A stretch of 64,000 nucleotides of DNA, taken from positions 248,001-312,000 of the forward strand of contig NZ_JAAZQQ010000005.1 in the NCBI RefSeq assembly GCF_012395815.1. Direction: 5' to 3'. Within the stretch, counting starts at the first letter, position 1. Every line of letters starts with the position of its first letter. A model generated the notes under the pieces. It saw only the letters and a program-made list of their open reading frames with translations. It was not told the origin of the DNA and ran no database searches. The position numbers and the translations under genes are program-made. This stretch comes from Roseicyclus persicicus (GTDB lineage: Bacteria > Pseudomonadota > Alphaproteobacteria > Rhodobacterales > Rhodobacteraceae). Positions 1 through 8,859 of this stretch are shown piece by piece.

Positions 1-199
1 TGGCCAGCGCCAGCCGGCTGCCGAAGGTGAAGCCCACCAGCAGGATCGCCAGCGTCTGCAGCGTCACCGGGACGGGCCACATCGGCACCGTGATCTGCGC
101 CGCCACCGCGATGAAGATCGAGCCGGCCAGCACCAGCATCGCCTTCTTCAGCAGGGTCTGGCTGCCCAGTGTCGCGGTCAGGAGAGTGTCGCGGCCCAT
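1..199 (-). CDS. bioY: BioY-type biotin transporter, substrate-binding (S) component; 3' part outside window
   Basis: Only the N-terminal 66 codons are present, starting at ATG 199 and running off the left edge. The visible protein has a short polar start, then a membrane segment (VLAGSIFIAVAAQITVPM) and the conserved BioY stretch PVPVTLQTLAILLVG. In this family the protein is the integral membrane S-component of an ECF-type biotin importer and sometimes works alone in Rhodobacterales. EcfA/EcfT partners, if any, would lie outside the window. The gene is divergent from the SDR gene at 326, leaving a 126-bp shared upstream region. Identification rests on the diagnostic PVTLQT motif; function by family. 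Confidence 0.8.
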   Translation of the reverse strand, partial: MGRDTLLTATLGSQTLLKKAMLVLAGSIFIAVAAQITVPMWPVPVTLQTLAILLVGFTFGSRLALA

Positions 200-325
200 A
201 TTCGCCTCCGTGCGTTGGTCCGTATCCGTTGGCACCCGGTATTCCCGCGCGGGGGGCCCAAGTCAAGCGCGCCGCACCGCCGCAGCCCCTTGCGTTCCGG
301 CGCGCAAGCGGGCAACAGGCGCGCC

Positions 326-988
326 ATGGACAGACCTCTGGACGGACAGATCGCGCTGGTGACGGGCGCCTCCCGCGGGATCGGGGCGGCGAGCGCCGAA
401 TGGCTGGCCGCGCGCGGCGCCCATGTGGTGGCCGTGGCCCGCACCGTGGGCGGGCTCGAGGAGCTCGACGACCGCATCAAGGCGCAGGGCGGGCAGGCGA
501 CGCTGGCGCCGATGGACGTGACCGACGAGGGCGCGATGGCGCATCTGTGCCGGTCGATCCACGACCGCTGGGGCCGCGCCGACATCTGGGTCCATTCCGC
601 GATCCATGTCAGCGCCCTGACGCCCGCGCCGCACATCGCGGCCAAGGATCTGGACAAGGTCATCGCCACCAACATCCGCGCCTTCACGCGGCTGGTGGCC
701 TTCGTCGAACCGCTGATCGCGCCGTCCGCGAAACCGCGGGCGGTGTTCTTCGACGACGGCTGGGACGACAAGTATGCCGGCGCCTACGCCATGTCCAAGG
801 CCGCCCAGCGCGCGCTGGTGCAGAGCTGGCAGGCCGAGACGGCGAAGTTCCCGATGCGGGTGCACCTGCTGCGGCCGAACCCGATGCCGACGGCTGTGCG
901 GGCGCGGTTCTACCCCGGCGAGGACAAGTCGGCGCTGAGCCATCCGCGCGACGAGGCCGCGCGCCTCCTGCCCGTTCTTCTGGACTGA
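326..988 (+). CDS. short-chain dehydrogenase/reductase (SDR) family protein, possibly catalytically altered
   Basis: 220 aa, classical SDR fold. The N-terminal Rossmann nucleotide motif TGASRGIG sits at about residues 13-20, and a YAMSK motif (Tyr-x3-Lys) lies at about 153-157. An in-frame extension reaches further upstream, but ATG 326 puts the Rossmann fold at the normal distance from the N-terminus, so it was chosen. The usual NAG motif is replaced by HSAI. The strand before the active-site Tyr reads FFDDGWDDKYAGAY, so the usual catalytic Ser about 13 residues before Tyr appears to be Asp or Gly. Substrate cannot be predicted. The gene stands alone, divergent from bioY and convergent with zapA across a palindrome array. 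Confidence 0.8.
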   Translation: MDRPLDGQIALVTGASRGIGAASAEWLAARGAHVVAVARTVGGLEELDDRIKAQGGQATLAPMDVTDEGAMAHLCRSIHDRWGRADIWVHSAIHVSALTPAPHIAAKDLDKVIATNIRAFTRLVAFVEPLIAPSAKPRAVFFDDGWDDKYAGAYAMSKAAQRALVQSWQAETAKFPMRVHLLRPNPMPTAVRARFYPGEDKSALSHPRDEAARLLPVLLD

Positions 989-993
989 TCAAG

Positions 994-1083
994 CCGGAAA
1001 ACCCGAGTTTTCCGGCGCGAAAAGCTGCAGCTTTTCGACCCGCAAACCTGCAGGTTTGCGGCGGTTTCCGCCTCGGAAACCGC
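994..1083. repeat. array of four tandem palindromes between convergent genes
   Basis: Four inverted repeats lie end to end in the 96-bp gap between the SDR stop and the zapA stop. They are 994-1015 (9-bp arms, 4-nt loop), 1018-1037 (perfect 20-bp palindrome centred on CTGCAG), 1040-1061 (perfect 22-bp palindrome centred on CTGCAG) and 1061-1083 (10-bp arms, 3-nt loop). All arms contain a short A/T run (AAAA or AAAC/GTTT). The position suggests bidirectional transcription termination or insulation, although no classic T-tract follows each hairpin. The tandem arrangement resembles dispersed palindromic repeats, but copy number elsewhere is unknown. Confidence 0.85.
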
Positions 1084-1084
1084 C

Positions 1085-1498
1085 CTACCCCCGCCGCGCC
1101 TCCAGCTCGTCTGCGATGGCCTCGGCGCGGGCGGCCAACTCGGCCAGCCCGTCGGTGAAGCGGTCGGGCAGCTCGGTCCGCGGCCCCGCCTCCTGCAGCT
1201 CGGCGATGCGCCGCGCCCGGTCGGCCAGGCGTTCCTCGGCCGAGGCGAGCGTCTTGTCCTGCGCCTTGATCTTGTCCTGAAGGCCCTTGATCTCGTCCTC
1301 CAGCGCCGCCGTCTTGTCGGCCAGCATCAGCCCCGCCATCAGCAGCATCCGGTCCGCCGGCATCCGCCCGATCTGGCCGAGGATCACGGTGGCCTCGGTG
1401 TCCAGCATCCGGGCCGCGGCGTGCAGGAAGGGCTCCTCGCCCGGCTGGCAGGCGACCGCGAATTCGCGGCCCCCGATCTCGATCCTGACCTCAGGCAT
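1085..1498 (-). CDS. zapA: cell division protein ZapA
   Basis: 137 aa. The N-terminal half ([17 protein letters not shown], then a helix with ARMLDTEATVIL and MLLMAGLMLADK) matches the ZapA domain. The C-terminal half (about 65-137) is a Glu/Lys/Ala-rich coiled coil. ZapA binds FtsZ and promotes Z-ring bundling at the cytoplasmic face of the division site. The protein is somewhat longer than E. coli ZapA (109 aa), as is common in alphaproteobacteria. Its ATG lies inside the end of the upstream coiled-coil gene (8-bp overlap), indicating translational coupling. Downstream is the palindrome array. Confidence 0.85.
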   Translation of the reverse strand: MPEVRIEIGGREFAVACQPGEEPFLHAAARMLDTEATVILGQIGRMPADRMLLMAGLMLADKTAALEDEIKGLQDKIKAQDKTLASAEERLADRARRIAELQEAGPRTELPDRFTDGLAELAARAEAIADELEARRG

Positions 1499-2294
1499 GT
1501 CCGCCCTCCCCCGCGCCGGGCTGGCCGAGATCGGCCAGGATGCGTTCCAGTTCCGCCGCCTCCGACGCCCGCGCGGCGCGCAGCGCGTCGAGCTCGACCA
1601 CCAGCGCCTTGTTCAGCACCGTGGGGTCGCTGGCCTTCTCGCCCCTGAGCCGGGCGAGGTTCTTGGTCAGCCGCGCGTTGATGACGCGCAGCTCCTTGAT
1701 CTCGGCCCGCAGCGCCATCGCGCGCTCCTCGGGGTCCATGCCCGAGGCGGCCTGCAGTTCCTCGGCGATGTCGCGGGCCTCGTCGCGCTCGGCGATGGCC
1801 TCGGCCCGCTCGGCGCGCAGCCGCGCGACCCGCGCCTCCAGCTCGCCCACCACGCCGCGCAGCCGGTCGGCCTCGGCGCTGTCGGCGGGCGCGGCCTGCG
1901 CCTCGGACAGCCCCGCCTCCAGCGCCGCGATGCGCGCGTCGCGCGCGCCCAGCGTGCGCTCGGCCTCGTCGCGGTCGGCCTGGCGCGCGGCCTCGAGCGC
2001 CTGCACCCGTTGCAGCGCCGCGTCGCGCTCGGCCTCGATCTCGGACAGGTCCCGGACCGCGCCGACGCCGCCCGCCGCCTCCAGCTCGGCCACGCGCGCC
2101 TCGAGCGCGGCGGCCCGCGCCTCGGCGGCCTCGGCCCGGATCTGCGCGTCCTCGAAGGCGCCCGAGGTCATCCCCGGATCCTCGATCGGCGCGCGCGCCA
2201 CCGCCTCGCCCACGCCCACCGCGATGCGGTCGAGCGCGTCCGCCAGCCGCGCCTCCAGCGTGCTCAGTTTCTCGAATTCGGCGTTGTCGCCCAT
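1491..2294 (-). CDS. coiled-coil protein of unknown function, coupled to zapA
   Basis: 267 aa, almost entirely Ala/Glu/Arg-rich heptad-like sequence from about residue 5 to 240, with no recognisable catalytic motif, signal peptide or membrane helix. The start ATG 2294 gives [24 protein letters not shown]. The gene overlaps zapA by 8 bp and precedes it in the same transcript. By position and structure a role in the divisome (a functional counterpart of ZapB, which also is a coiled coil that binds ZapA) is a reasonable inference, but sequence similarity to ZapB cannot be claimed from this reading. Confidence 0.75.
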   Translation of the reverse strand: MGDNAEFEKLSTLEARLADALDRIAVGVGEAVARAPIEDPGMTSGAFEDAQIRAEAAEARAAALEARVAELEAAGGVGAVRDLSEIEAERDAALQRVQALEAARQADRDEAERTLGARDARIAALEAGLSEAQAAPADSAEADRLRGVVGELEARVARLRAERAEAIAERDEARDIAEELQAASGMDPEERAMALRAEIKELRVINARLTKNLARLRGEKASDPTVLNKALVVELDALRAARASEAAELERILADLGQPGAGEGGHA

Positions 2295-2453
2295 CGCTGC
2301 CGGTGCCCCGTGGTTTCGCCGGGGGCGGCCCTCGCCGGCCCCGGGCCCCTGTTGTTTCCCTTAGCGAAGATCAAATCCCCCAGATTTGCAAGGCTTTCCG
2401 CGCCCACCCCCGCCCGGTCGGCGGCAAATGGGCGCCCGCGGCCCCCTTACTGG

Positions 2454-2481
2454 TTGCGCCACCATCCGCCTCTGCTATGAG
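2454..2481 (+). promoter_or_regulatory. possible sigma-70-type promoter for tkt
   Basis: A TTGCGC hexamer (2454-2459) is separated by 16 bp from TATGAG (2476-2481), about 50 bp upstream of the tkt start. The match to the -35/-10 consensus is only moderate in this GC-rich background. It is the best pair in the 240-bp gap between the divergent coiled-coil gene and tkt. Confidence 0.25.
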
Positions 2482-2533
2482 ACGGCGCACCGGCCCGGCC
2501 CCTGCCCGGGCCGCCAGACGAAGGACAGCTGAC

Positions 2534-4549
2534 ATGGACCTGACCGCGCTTGCCGCCCGCAACCCCGAGCATTGGCGCCGCGCCGCCTGCATCCGCACGC
2601 TGACGCTGGATGCCGTGGCCGCCGCGAACTCCGGCCATTCGGGGATGCCGATGGGCATGGCCGACGTGGCGACGGTGCTGTTCGACAAGCACCTGAGCTT
2701 CGACGCGAGCGCGCCCGACTGGCCGAACCGTGACCGGTTCATCCTGTCGGCGGGGCACGGCTCGATGCTGCTCTACTCGCTGTTCTACCTGACCGGCTAC
2801 GCGGACATGACGCTGGAGCAGGTCAAGAATTTCCGCCAGCTCGGCGCGATCACCGCGGGCCACCCGGAATACGGCCACGCCACGGGCATCGAGACCACCA
2901 CCGGCCCGCTGGGCCAGGGGATCGCCAATGCCGTGGGCTTTGCCATGGCCGAGGAATTCCTGCGCGCGAAGTGGGGGAAGAAGGTCATCGACCACTACAC
3001 CTGGTGCATCGCGGGCGACGGCTGCCTGATGGAGGGGATCAGCCAGGAGGCCATCGCGCTGGCCGGCCGGCAACAGCTGTCGCGGCTGATCGTGATGTGG
3101 GACGACAACGGCATCACCATCGACGGCAAGGTCTCGATCGCCGACCGCACGGACCAGAAGGCGCGCTTTGCCGCGAGCGGCTGGGACGTGTTCGAGTGCG
3201 ACGGCCATGACCCCGCCGACATCGACCGCGCCCTGACCGCGGCCAAGGCCAGCGCCGGCCCCGCGATGATCGCCTGCAAGACGCACATCGCGCTGGGTCA
3301 CGCCGCGCAGGACACCGCCAAGGGTCACGGCGCGCTGACCGATCCCAAGCAGCTGCAGGCGGCCAAGGACGGCTACGGCTGGCCGCACGGCGCCTTCGAG
3401 ATCCCCGCCGACCTCAAGGCCTGGTGGGAGGGCGTGGGCGCCCGCGGCCGCGCCGCGCGCGAGGAGTGGGAGACCCGCTTCGCGCTGATGTCGGACAGCA
3501 AGAAGGCCGAGTTCGTCCGCGCCTTTGCCGCCGAGGCGCCGAAGAAGCTCGCCGCGACGATCCGCGCGCTGAAGAAGCAGCACACCGAGGCCCGGCCCAA
3601 GGTCGCGACCCGGCAGGCCAGCCAGATGGCGCTGGAAGTCATCAACCCGATCCTGCCCGAGCACCTGGGCGGCTCGGCCGACCTGACCGGCTCGAACAAC
3701 ACCAACACCGCGGGGCTCGGCACCTTCGGGCCCGAGGACCGCAAGGGGCGCCACGTCCACTACGGCATCCGCGAGCACGGCATGGCGGCGGCGATGAACG
3801 GCATGGCGCTGCACGGGGGCGTGCGGCCCTACGGCGGCACCTTCATGGTCTTCACCGACTACGCCCGCGCGGCGATGCGGCTGTCCTCGCTGATGGGCGT
3901 ACCGGTGACCTACGTGATGACGCATGACTCGATCGGGCTGGGCGAGGACGGGCCGACGCACCAGCCGGTGGAACACCTCGCCATGCTGCGGGCGACGCCG
4001 AACCTGCTGGTGATGCGCCCCGCCGACGCGGTCGAGACCGCCGAGGCCTGGGAGGTCGCGCTGGGCCAGACACGGACGCCGTCGGTGCTGGCCCTGAGCC
4101 GGCAGTCGGTGCCGACGCTGCGCACCACGCATACCGCGAAGAACCTGGTCGCGCAGGGCGCCTATGTCCTGGCCGAGGCCGAGGGGAAGCGCCAGGCGAT
4201 CCTGCTCGCCACGGGCTCGGAGGTCGCCATCGCGATGGCCGCGCGCGACCTGCTGCAGGCCGAGGGGATCGGCACGCGGGTGGTGTCGATGCCCTGCTGG
4301 GAGATCTTCGAGGAGACCGACGAGGCCTACCGCCGCCGCGTTCTGCCCGCCGGGCCGGTGCGGGTGGCGGTCGAGGCGGCGATCCGCTTCGGCTGGGACC
4401 GCTGGCTCTATGGCGAGCGCGGCAAGCGGGAAAAGTCGGGCTTCGTAGGCATGCACGGCTTTGGCGCCTCGGCCCCGGCCGAGGACCTCTACGCGCATTT
4501 CGGCATCACACCCGAGGCGGTGGCGGCGAAGGTCAAGTCGCTGTTGTGA
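2534..4549 (+). CDS. tkt: transketolase
   Basis: 671 aa, the normal length for a bacterial transketolase. It transfers two-carbon ketol units between sugar phosphates (pentose phosphate pathway, and Calvin cycle if present) using thiamine diphosphate. Visible family motifs include [10 protein letters not shown] near the N-terminus, TTTGPLGQG, the ThDP/metal-binding [48 protein letters not shown] and the C-terminal [13 protein letters not shown] 2534 follows AAGGACAGCTGAC, which gives a ribosome-binding site; the open frame continues upstream but without family-like sequence. It is monocistronic here: zapA genes lie divergently upstream and a palindrome array separates it from convergent purN. 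Confidence 0.97.
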   Translation: MDLTALAARNPEHWRRAACIRTLTLDAVAAANSGHSGMPMGMADVATVLFDKHLSFDASAPDWPNRDRFILSAGHGSMLLYSLFYLTGYADMTLEQVKNFRQLGAITAGHPEYGHATGIETTTGPLGQGIANAVGFAMAEEFLRAKWGKKVIDHYTWCIAGDGCLMEGISQEAIALAGRQQLSRLIVMWDDNGITIDGKVSIADRTDQKARFAASGWDVFECDGHDPADIDRALTAAKASAGPAMIACKTHIALGHAAQDTAKGHGALTDPKQLQAAKDGYGWPHGAFEIPADLKAWWEGVGARGRAAREEWETRFALMSDSKKAEFVRAFAAEAPKKLAATIRALKKQHTEARPKVATRQASQMALEVINPILPEHLGGSADLTGSNNTNTAGLGTFGPEDRKGRHVHYGIREHGMAAAMNGMALHGGVRPYGGTFMVFTDYARAAMRLSSLMGVPVTYVMTHDSIGLGEDGPTHQPVEHLAMLRATPNLLVMRPADAVETAEAWEVALGQTRTPSVLALSRQSVPTLRTTHTAKNLVAQGAYVLAEAEGKRQAILLATGSEVAIAMAARDLLQAEGIGTRVVSMPCWEIFEETDEAYRRRVLPAGPVRVAVEAAIRFGWDRWLYGERGKREKSGFVGMHGFGASAPAEDLYAHFGITPEAVAAKVKSLL

Positions 4550-4558
4550 GCTTGGACG

Positions 4559-4647
4559 CAAGACCCTTGCAAGGGTCTTGCCACGCCCTTGCAAGGGCGT
4601 TCCCATAGCCTTGCAAGGCTATGGGCAGGTCCTTGCAAGGACCTGCC
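4559..4647. repeat. array of four palindromes sharing the core CCTTGCAAGG
   Basis: Between the tkt stop and the purN stop lie four perfect palindromes: 4559-4580 (22 bp), 4583-4600 (18 bp), 4602-4625 (24 bp) and 4624-4647 (24 bp). Every one is centred on the same 10-bp core CCTTGCAAGG (the second is CCCTTGCAAGGG), while the flanking arm bases differ but are always compensated. That covariation argues that the palindromic shape itself is maintained. Their location between convergent genes fits a bidirectional terminator or protein-binding array. The core differs from that of the array at 994-1083. Confidence 0.9.
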
Positions 4648-4653
4648 GCGCGG

Positions 4654-5244
4654 TCACAGGTCGATGCGCCCCCGCTCCCCCGCGGCAAAGCGCCGGAGGA
4701 CCAGCGGATAGAGCCGGTGCTCCTGCTCCAGCACCCGGGCGGCCAGCGTGTCGGGCGTGTCGCCCTCCAGCACAGGCACCCGCGCCTGCCCCAGGATCGG
4801 CCCGCCATCGAGCTCCGCCGTTACCTCGTGCACGGTGCAGCCGGCCTCGGCATCGCCCGCCTCCAGCGCGCGCTGGTGCGTGTGCAGCCCCCGGTACTTC
4901 GGCAGGAGCGAGGGGTGGATGTTCAGCATCCGCCCCTGCCAGCGCGTCACGAACCCCTCCGTCAGCACCCGCATGAAGCCCGCGAGGCACAGGATGTCGG
5001 GGGCATGGGCCTCCAGCACCCGGGTCAGCTCCGCCTCGAACCCGGCGCGGTCCTTGCCGAAGGGCCGGTGGTCCACCACCGCCGTGGGGATGCCCATGGC
5101 GGCCGCCCTGGCCAGCCCCCCGGCCGCGGGGTCGTTCGACAGCACCAGGCAGGGCCGGGCCGGGTGGTCGCCGGTCATGCTGCGCGCGAGCGTCACCATG
5201 TTGGAGCCGCCGCCCGAGATCAGGATCGCGACGCGTTTGGTCAA
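4654..5244 (-). CDS. purN: phosphoribosylglycinamide formyltransferase
   Basis: 196 aa. Transfers a formyl group from 10-formyl-tetrahydrofolate to GAR, the third step of purine synthesis. The N-terminus ([15 protein letters not shown]) gives the phosphate-binding GGGSN loop at about residues 10-14. The catalytic region [12 protein letters not shown] and the later ELDGGPIL (catalytic Asp) are intact. The only sensible start is TTG 5244, which overlaps the purM stop as TTGA, so translation is probably coupled to purM. An open reading frame extends upstream in purM's shadow but is not coding. Purine gene order purM-purN matches the usual bacterial pairing. Confidence 0.92.
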   Translation of the reverse strand: MTKRVAILISGGGSNMVTLARSMTGDHPARPCLVLSNDPAAGGLARAAAMGIPTAVVDHRPFGKDRAGFEAELTRVLEAHAPDILCLAGFMRVLTEGFVTRWQGRMLNIHPSLLPKYRGLHTHQRALEAGDAEAGCTVHEVTAELDGGPILGQARVPVLEGDTPDTLAARVLEQEHRLYPLVLRRFAAGERGRIDL

Positions 5245-6287
5245 GCCAGCGTCCCGCGGTAGCTGACCCCCTGCCCCGGCACCACGGTGCCGATCCGGTG
5301 CACCGTCTCGCCCGCCGCGGCGAGGTCGGCCGCCAGCGCCTCGGCCCGGTCGGCCGCCACCACCAGCACCAGGCCGATGCCGGCGTTGAAGGTCTTGAGG
5401 AGTTCCCCCTGCGCCAGCCCGCCCTCGTCGGCCAGCCAGCGGAACACCGGCGGCAGGGTCCAGGCGCCAAGGTCGATCTCGGCCCCCAGCCCCTCGGGCA
5501 GCACCCGCGGCAGGTTCTCGGTCAGCCCGCCGCCGGTGATATGCGCGAGGCCATGCACGCCGCCGGCCCGCACCGCCGCCAGCGCCGGCCGCACGTAGAG
5601 CCGCGTCGGCGCCAGCAGCGCCGCGCCCAGCGTCCCTTCGGCGAAGGGCGCCGGCGCATCCCAGGCCAGCTCCGACCGCTCGACGATCCGGCGCACCAGC
5701 GAGTAGCCGTTGGAATGCACCCCGTCCGAGCCGAGGCCGAGGAGCACGTCGCCCTCGGTCACCCCCGCCGGCAGCGCCGCGCCGCGGTTCATCGCGCCCA
5801 CGGCAAAGCCCGCGAGGTCGAAGTCGCCCGGCGCGTACATGCCCGGCATCTCGGCGGTCTCGCCGCCCACCAGCGCGCAGCCCGACAGCCGGCAGCCCTC
5901 GGCGATGCCCGCGATGATGCGGGCGGCGGCGTCGACCTCCAGCTTGCCGGTGGCGAAATAGTCCAGGAAGAACAGCGGCTCCGCCCCCTGGCACACGAGG
6001 TCGTTGACGCACATCGCCACCAGGTCGATGCCGATGGTGTCGTAGAGCCCGGTGTCGATCGCGATCTTCAGCTTGGTGCCCACCCCGTCGGTGGCCGCCA
6101 CAAGGATCGGGTCGTCGTAGCCCGCGGCCTTGAGGTCGAACAGCGCGCCGAAGCCGCCGAGCCCGCTCATCACGCCGGCCCGCGCGGTGGCGGCGGCGGC
6201 GGGCTTGATCCGCTCGACGAGCGCATTGCCCGCGTCGATGTCGACGCCCGCCTGGGCATAGGTGAGGCCGGTCTTGGGGTCGGTCAT
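5241..6287 (-). CDS. purM: phosphoribosylformylglycinamidine cyclo-ligase (AIR synthetase)
   Basis: 348 aa, usual length. Converts FGAM to AIR with ATP in the fifth purine step. Family signatures are clear: [13 protein letters not shown] at the N-terminus, [35 protein letters not shown] and [20 protein letters not shown] 6287 is preferred over the in-frame GTG at 6293 because an AGGAGG sits 7 nt before the ATG and only 1 nt before the GTG. It overlaps purN by four bases. Confidence 0.96.
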   Translation of the reverse strand: MTDPKTGLTYAQAGVDIDAGNALVERIKPAAAATARAGVMSGLGGFGALFDLKAAGYDDPILVAATDGVGTKLKIAIDTGLYDTIGIDLVAMCVNDLVCQGAEPLFFLDYFATGKLEVDAAARIIAGIAEGCRLSGCALVGGETAEMPGMYAPGDFDLAGFAVGAMNRGAALPAGVTEGDVLLGLGSDGVHSNGYSLVRRIVERSELAWDAPAPFAEGTLGAALLAPTRLYVRPALAAVRAGGVHGLAHITGGGLTENLPRVLPEGLGAEIDLGAWTLPPVFRWLADEGGLAQGELLKTFNAGIGLVLVVAADRAEALAADLAAAGETVHRIGTVVPGQGVSYRGTLA

Positions 6288-6409
6288 GGGCACACCTCCT
6301 GATCTTGCGCCCGCCCCTATCAGGCGGCCGCCCGCGCGTCCATGCGGCAGTTGCTGGCGCGCCCGGCGCTTGACCGGGACGGGGCGCCCCGCGTATCCGG
6401 GGGACAGGC

Positions 6410-6485
6410 GGGCCTGTAGCTCAACGGTCAGAGCAGAGCGCTCATAACGCTTTGGTTGCAGGTTCGAATCCTGCCGGGCCTACCA
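6410..6485 (+). tRNA. tRNA with CAT anticodon (Ile2 or elongator Met)
   Basis: 76 nt including an encoded CCA. The cloverleaf closes: acceptor GGGCCTG with CGGGCCT (two G-U pairs), D-arm GCTC/GAGC, anticodon stem GAGCG/CGCTT around loop CTCATAA, T-arm GCAGG-TTCGAAT-CCTGC. The anticodon is CAT. It is not an initiator (the acceptor is paired at position 1 by G-U rather than mismatched C-A, and the anticodon stem lacks the three G-C pairs). The variable segment TTGGTTG resembles E. coli ileX more than metT, so a tRNA-Ile2 whose C34 is modified to lysidine is slightly favoured. Confidence 0.93.
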
Positions 6486-6531
6486 AACCCCCAATCCTGC
6501 CCGTCCTGCCCCAGACGCCCGGGGGCCCGCT

Positions 6532-7878
6532 TCAGGCCGGGCGCGCCGGGTCGTCGCCGGGCTGGCCCGGGTCGTCGCCGCCCCCGGTACCGGGCGCCGC
6601 GGGCGGGGCCTCCTGCGCCTCGGCCGGCCGGTCGCCGTCGTCGCCGGCGGCCAGCGCCACGGTCTCGGGGGTCGAGGAGCGCGCCGGCACGGTGATGCGG
6701 AAGGCGGTCTTTTCCGCGGCGGGCACGGCGGCGCGGCGCGACATCCGCCAGAGCGTGAAGGCGATCATCAGGACATGCGCCACGATGGTGGTCAGGAACA
6801 GCCCGCCCGGCCCGGCGACGTTCATCATCAGGCCCGCGACCAGCGGCCCCACGATGGACCCGATCCCGAAGATCATCAGCAGCCCCCCCGAGACCTGGAT
6901 CGAGGTGCCCGGCCCGGCGTTGTCGTTGGCGTGGGCAACGATGATCGGGTACATGGCGAAGATCGCCGCGCCGAAGATGCCGACCAGCGCGAGGTTCAGC
7001 ACCTCGCCCGAGGGCGCCAGCAGCACGAAGGCGAGATCGGCGCCCAGCGCCACCGCGGCGGTCGCCACCAGCACCTTGCGCCGGTCCATCCGGTCGCTGG
7101 CATAGCCGATCGGGATCTGCGCCAGCGCGCCGGCCAACACCGGGATGCTGGCGAAGAGCGCGATGGCGGTCAGCTCCAACCCAACCCGGTCGGCATAGAC
7201 CGCGGCCAGCGTGCCGAAGGCGGCGTTCGAGATGCCGACGAGGAACACCGCCGCCACCGCCACCGGCGAGTTGCGCCACAGCGCCGGCACGTCCAGCCGC
7301 ACCGAGGTCAGCGGCGCCGGAGAGGCCGAGGTCGACAGCGCCGTCGGCACTAGCGCGAGGCAGTAGACGATGGCCCCCACGGCGAACAGGGCGAAGCCGG
7401 TCACGTCGCCAAGCGACACCGCCATCTGCCCGGCGGTCACCGCGCCGAGGTTCACCATCGTGTAGACGCCGAAGATCTTGCCGCGCGTCGAGGGCTGGGC
7501 GCGGTCGTTCAGCCAGGATTCCACGATCATCGCCGCGCCGGCGAAGCAGAAGCCCGACACCGCCCGCACCGGGATCCAGGCCTCGGGCGACACGTAGAGC
7601 GCCTGCACCAGGATCGACACCGCCGCCAGCGCGCACATCACGCCGAAGGTGCGGATATGGCCTACCGCGCCCACCAGCCGCGGGGCGATCAGGCAGCCGG
7701 CGACATAGCCGATGGCCCAGCCGGTGCCGAGCAGGCCGAGCGCGCCGGCGCTGAACCCCTCGGCCGAGCCGCGGACGGGCAGGACGAGGCCGTGGATGCC
7801 ACCGGCGAACAGAAGAAGCGCCGAGCCCAGAAGCAGGGCGGAAATCGGAAGCAGCTGCCGAACCATGGGGCCCAGCAT
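6532..7878 (-). CDS. major facilitator superfamily transporter
   Basis: 448 aa with about 12 hydrophobic segments spread over residues 10-395 and a polar, Pro/Gly/Asp-rich cytoplasmic tail of about 50 residues. The loop after TM8 has the MFS-type signature GYASDRMDRRKVLV, equivalent to the G-x-x-x-D-R-x-G-R motif. The overall pattern resembles the YcaD-like subgroup of MFS carriers. Substrate unknown. Two start codons are possible (ATG 7878 and ATG 7866); neither has a strong ribosome-binding site. The gene stands between the tRNA and an FNT gene on the same strand. Confidence 0.85.
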   Translation of the reverse strand: MLGPMVRQLLPISALLLGSALLLFAGGIHGLVLPVRGSAEGFSAGALGLLGTGWAIGYVAGCLIAPRLVGAVGHIRTFGVMCALAAVSILVQALYVSPEAWIPVRAVSGFCFAGAAMIVESWLNDRAQPSTRGKIFGVYTMVNLGAVTAGQMAVSLGDVTGFALFAVGAIVYCLALVPTALSTSASPAPLTSVRLDVPALWRNSPVAVAAVFLVGISNAAFGTLAAVYADRVGLELTAIALFASIPVLAGALAQIPIGYASDRMDRRKVLVATAAVALGADLAFVLLAPSGEVLNLALVGIFGAAIFAMYPIIVAHANDNAGPGTSIQVSGGLLMIFGIGSIVGPLVAGLMMNVAGPGGLFLTTIVAHVLMIAFTLWRMSRRAAVPAAEKTAFRITVPARSSTPETVALAAGDDGDRPAEAQEAPPAAPGTGGGDDPGQPGDDPARPA

Positions 7879-7954
7879 ACCGGCCCCGCCCGGAATGAAA
7901 ACCGCCCGGGGCCGGATTTCCGCCCGGGGCGCACCCGGGACCCGGCCGGGGCGC

Positions 7955-8770
7955 TCAGATCTCCTCGCGCACCTGTGCGTAGGTCAGCGCGGCGAAGATG
8001 CCGGTGCCGCCCAGCACGTTGCCCGCCAGCGCCGGCAGGATGCCGCCGAACACCGCCGCGCCGACGCCGAGCTCGCCCCGCGCCACCAGGATGAACAGCT
8101 CGGTCGACCCCGCCACCACGTGCGACATGCCGCCAAGCCCGATGGCATAGGTGACGATCACGATCATCAGCACCTCGCCCGCCCCCTCCATCCGCGGCAG
8201 GATCCAGACCAGCGCCGCGATCAGGAACCCCGCCGGGATGCCCCAGGCGAAATGCTCGAAGGGCGTCGCCTGCGCGTAGTGCCGCGAGACCGCGAGGATC
8301 CCGTCAAAACGCGCCTCGGGCAGGATATGGCCGTGCACCAGCACCAGCGCGGCGGCGAGGCAGCCCACCAGGTTGGCCGCGAACACGATCCCCCAGAGCC
8401 GCGCCGTCAGCACGAAGCACGACCGGCTGGGCGCCAGGAACAGGGGCAGGATCGGGGTGATGGTGTTCTCGGTGAACAGCTGCATCCGCCCCAGGATCAC
8501 GATCAGGAACCCCACCGTGTAGCCCAGGTTCGTGACCGCCTCGGCCCAGGGCTCGTGCGGCAGCATGGCGGCCAGGAACCCCTTGCACAGCACCGAGGTG
8601 CTGATCGCCAGGCCCGCGGCGACGCCGGACCACCACAGGGCGCTGGTCGGGCGGCGCAGCTCGTGCTCGCCCTCGCGGCGGATCGCCTCGAAGATGACCG
8701 AGGACGGGACCTTCTCGTATTCGTCCGCCCAGTCCTCGTCGTCGCGGTCCGGTGCCTGCTGGTCTGCCAT
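7955..8770 (-). CDS. formate/nitrite transporter (FNT) family protein, YfdC-like
   Basis: 271 aa. A charged N-terminus (about 45 aa) precedes six hydrophobic segments. The sequence has the FNT character: GLAISTSVLCKGF, LGRMQLFTENTITPILPL and HVVAGSTELF, matching the two membrane repeats of the pentameric FNT channels. The longer N-terminus and the TENT motif place it nearer the YfdC subgroup than FocA/NirC, whose substrates are not well defined. ATG 8770 gives the charged start MADQQAPDRDDEDW. It lies 89 bp downstream of the CPA1 antiporter gene on the same strand, so co-transcription is plausible. Confidence 0.82.
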   Translation of the reverse strand: MADQQAPDRDDEDWADEYEKVPSSVIFEAIRREGEHELRRPTSALWWSGVAAGLAISTSVLCKGFLAAMLPHEPWAEAVTNLGYTVGFLIVILGRMQLFTENTITPILPLFLAPSRSCFVLTARLWGIVFAANLVGCLAAALVLVHGHILPEARFDGILAVSRHYAQATPFEHFAWGIPAGFLIAALVWILPRMEGAGEVLMIVIVTYAIGLGGMSHVVAGSTELFILVARGELGVGAAVFGGILPALAGNVLGGTGIFAALTYAQVREEI

Positions 8771-8859
8771 CTGCCTCTCCCGGGGTGCGGTGGCGGGCCG
8801 CGCGCGGCCCCTTGGCCCCCTGTCTATCGCCGAAGCGCGGCGGCGCAAACCCGCAGCCG

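Noticed and set aside
169-1158. Long plus-strand frame over the SDR gene and palindrome array
   Set aside because: Arg/Gly/Pro-rich shadow of the SDR frame with no family resemblance; it runs through the palindrome array.
1085-2294. 6S RNA gene near zapA
   Set aside because: 6S RNA often lies next to zapA, but the gap downstream of zapA is only 96 bp and is taken up by palindromes.
2447-4606. 719-codon minus-strand frame opposite tkt
   Set aside because: Antisense shadow caused by high GC; composition (Arg/Gly/His/Val) is typical of such frames and tkt is certain.
7880-7915. CCGGCCCC...GGGGCCGG hairpin between the MFS and FNT genes
   Set aside because: Only 8 bp with a 20-nt loop in very GC-rich DNA and no T-tract; too weak to call a terminator.
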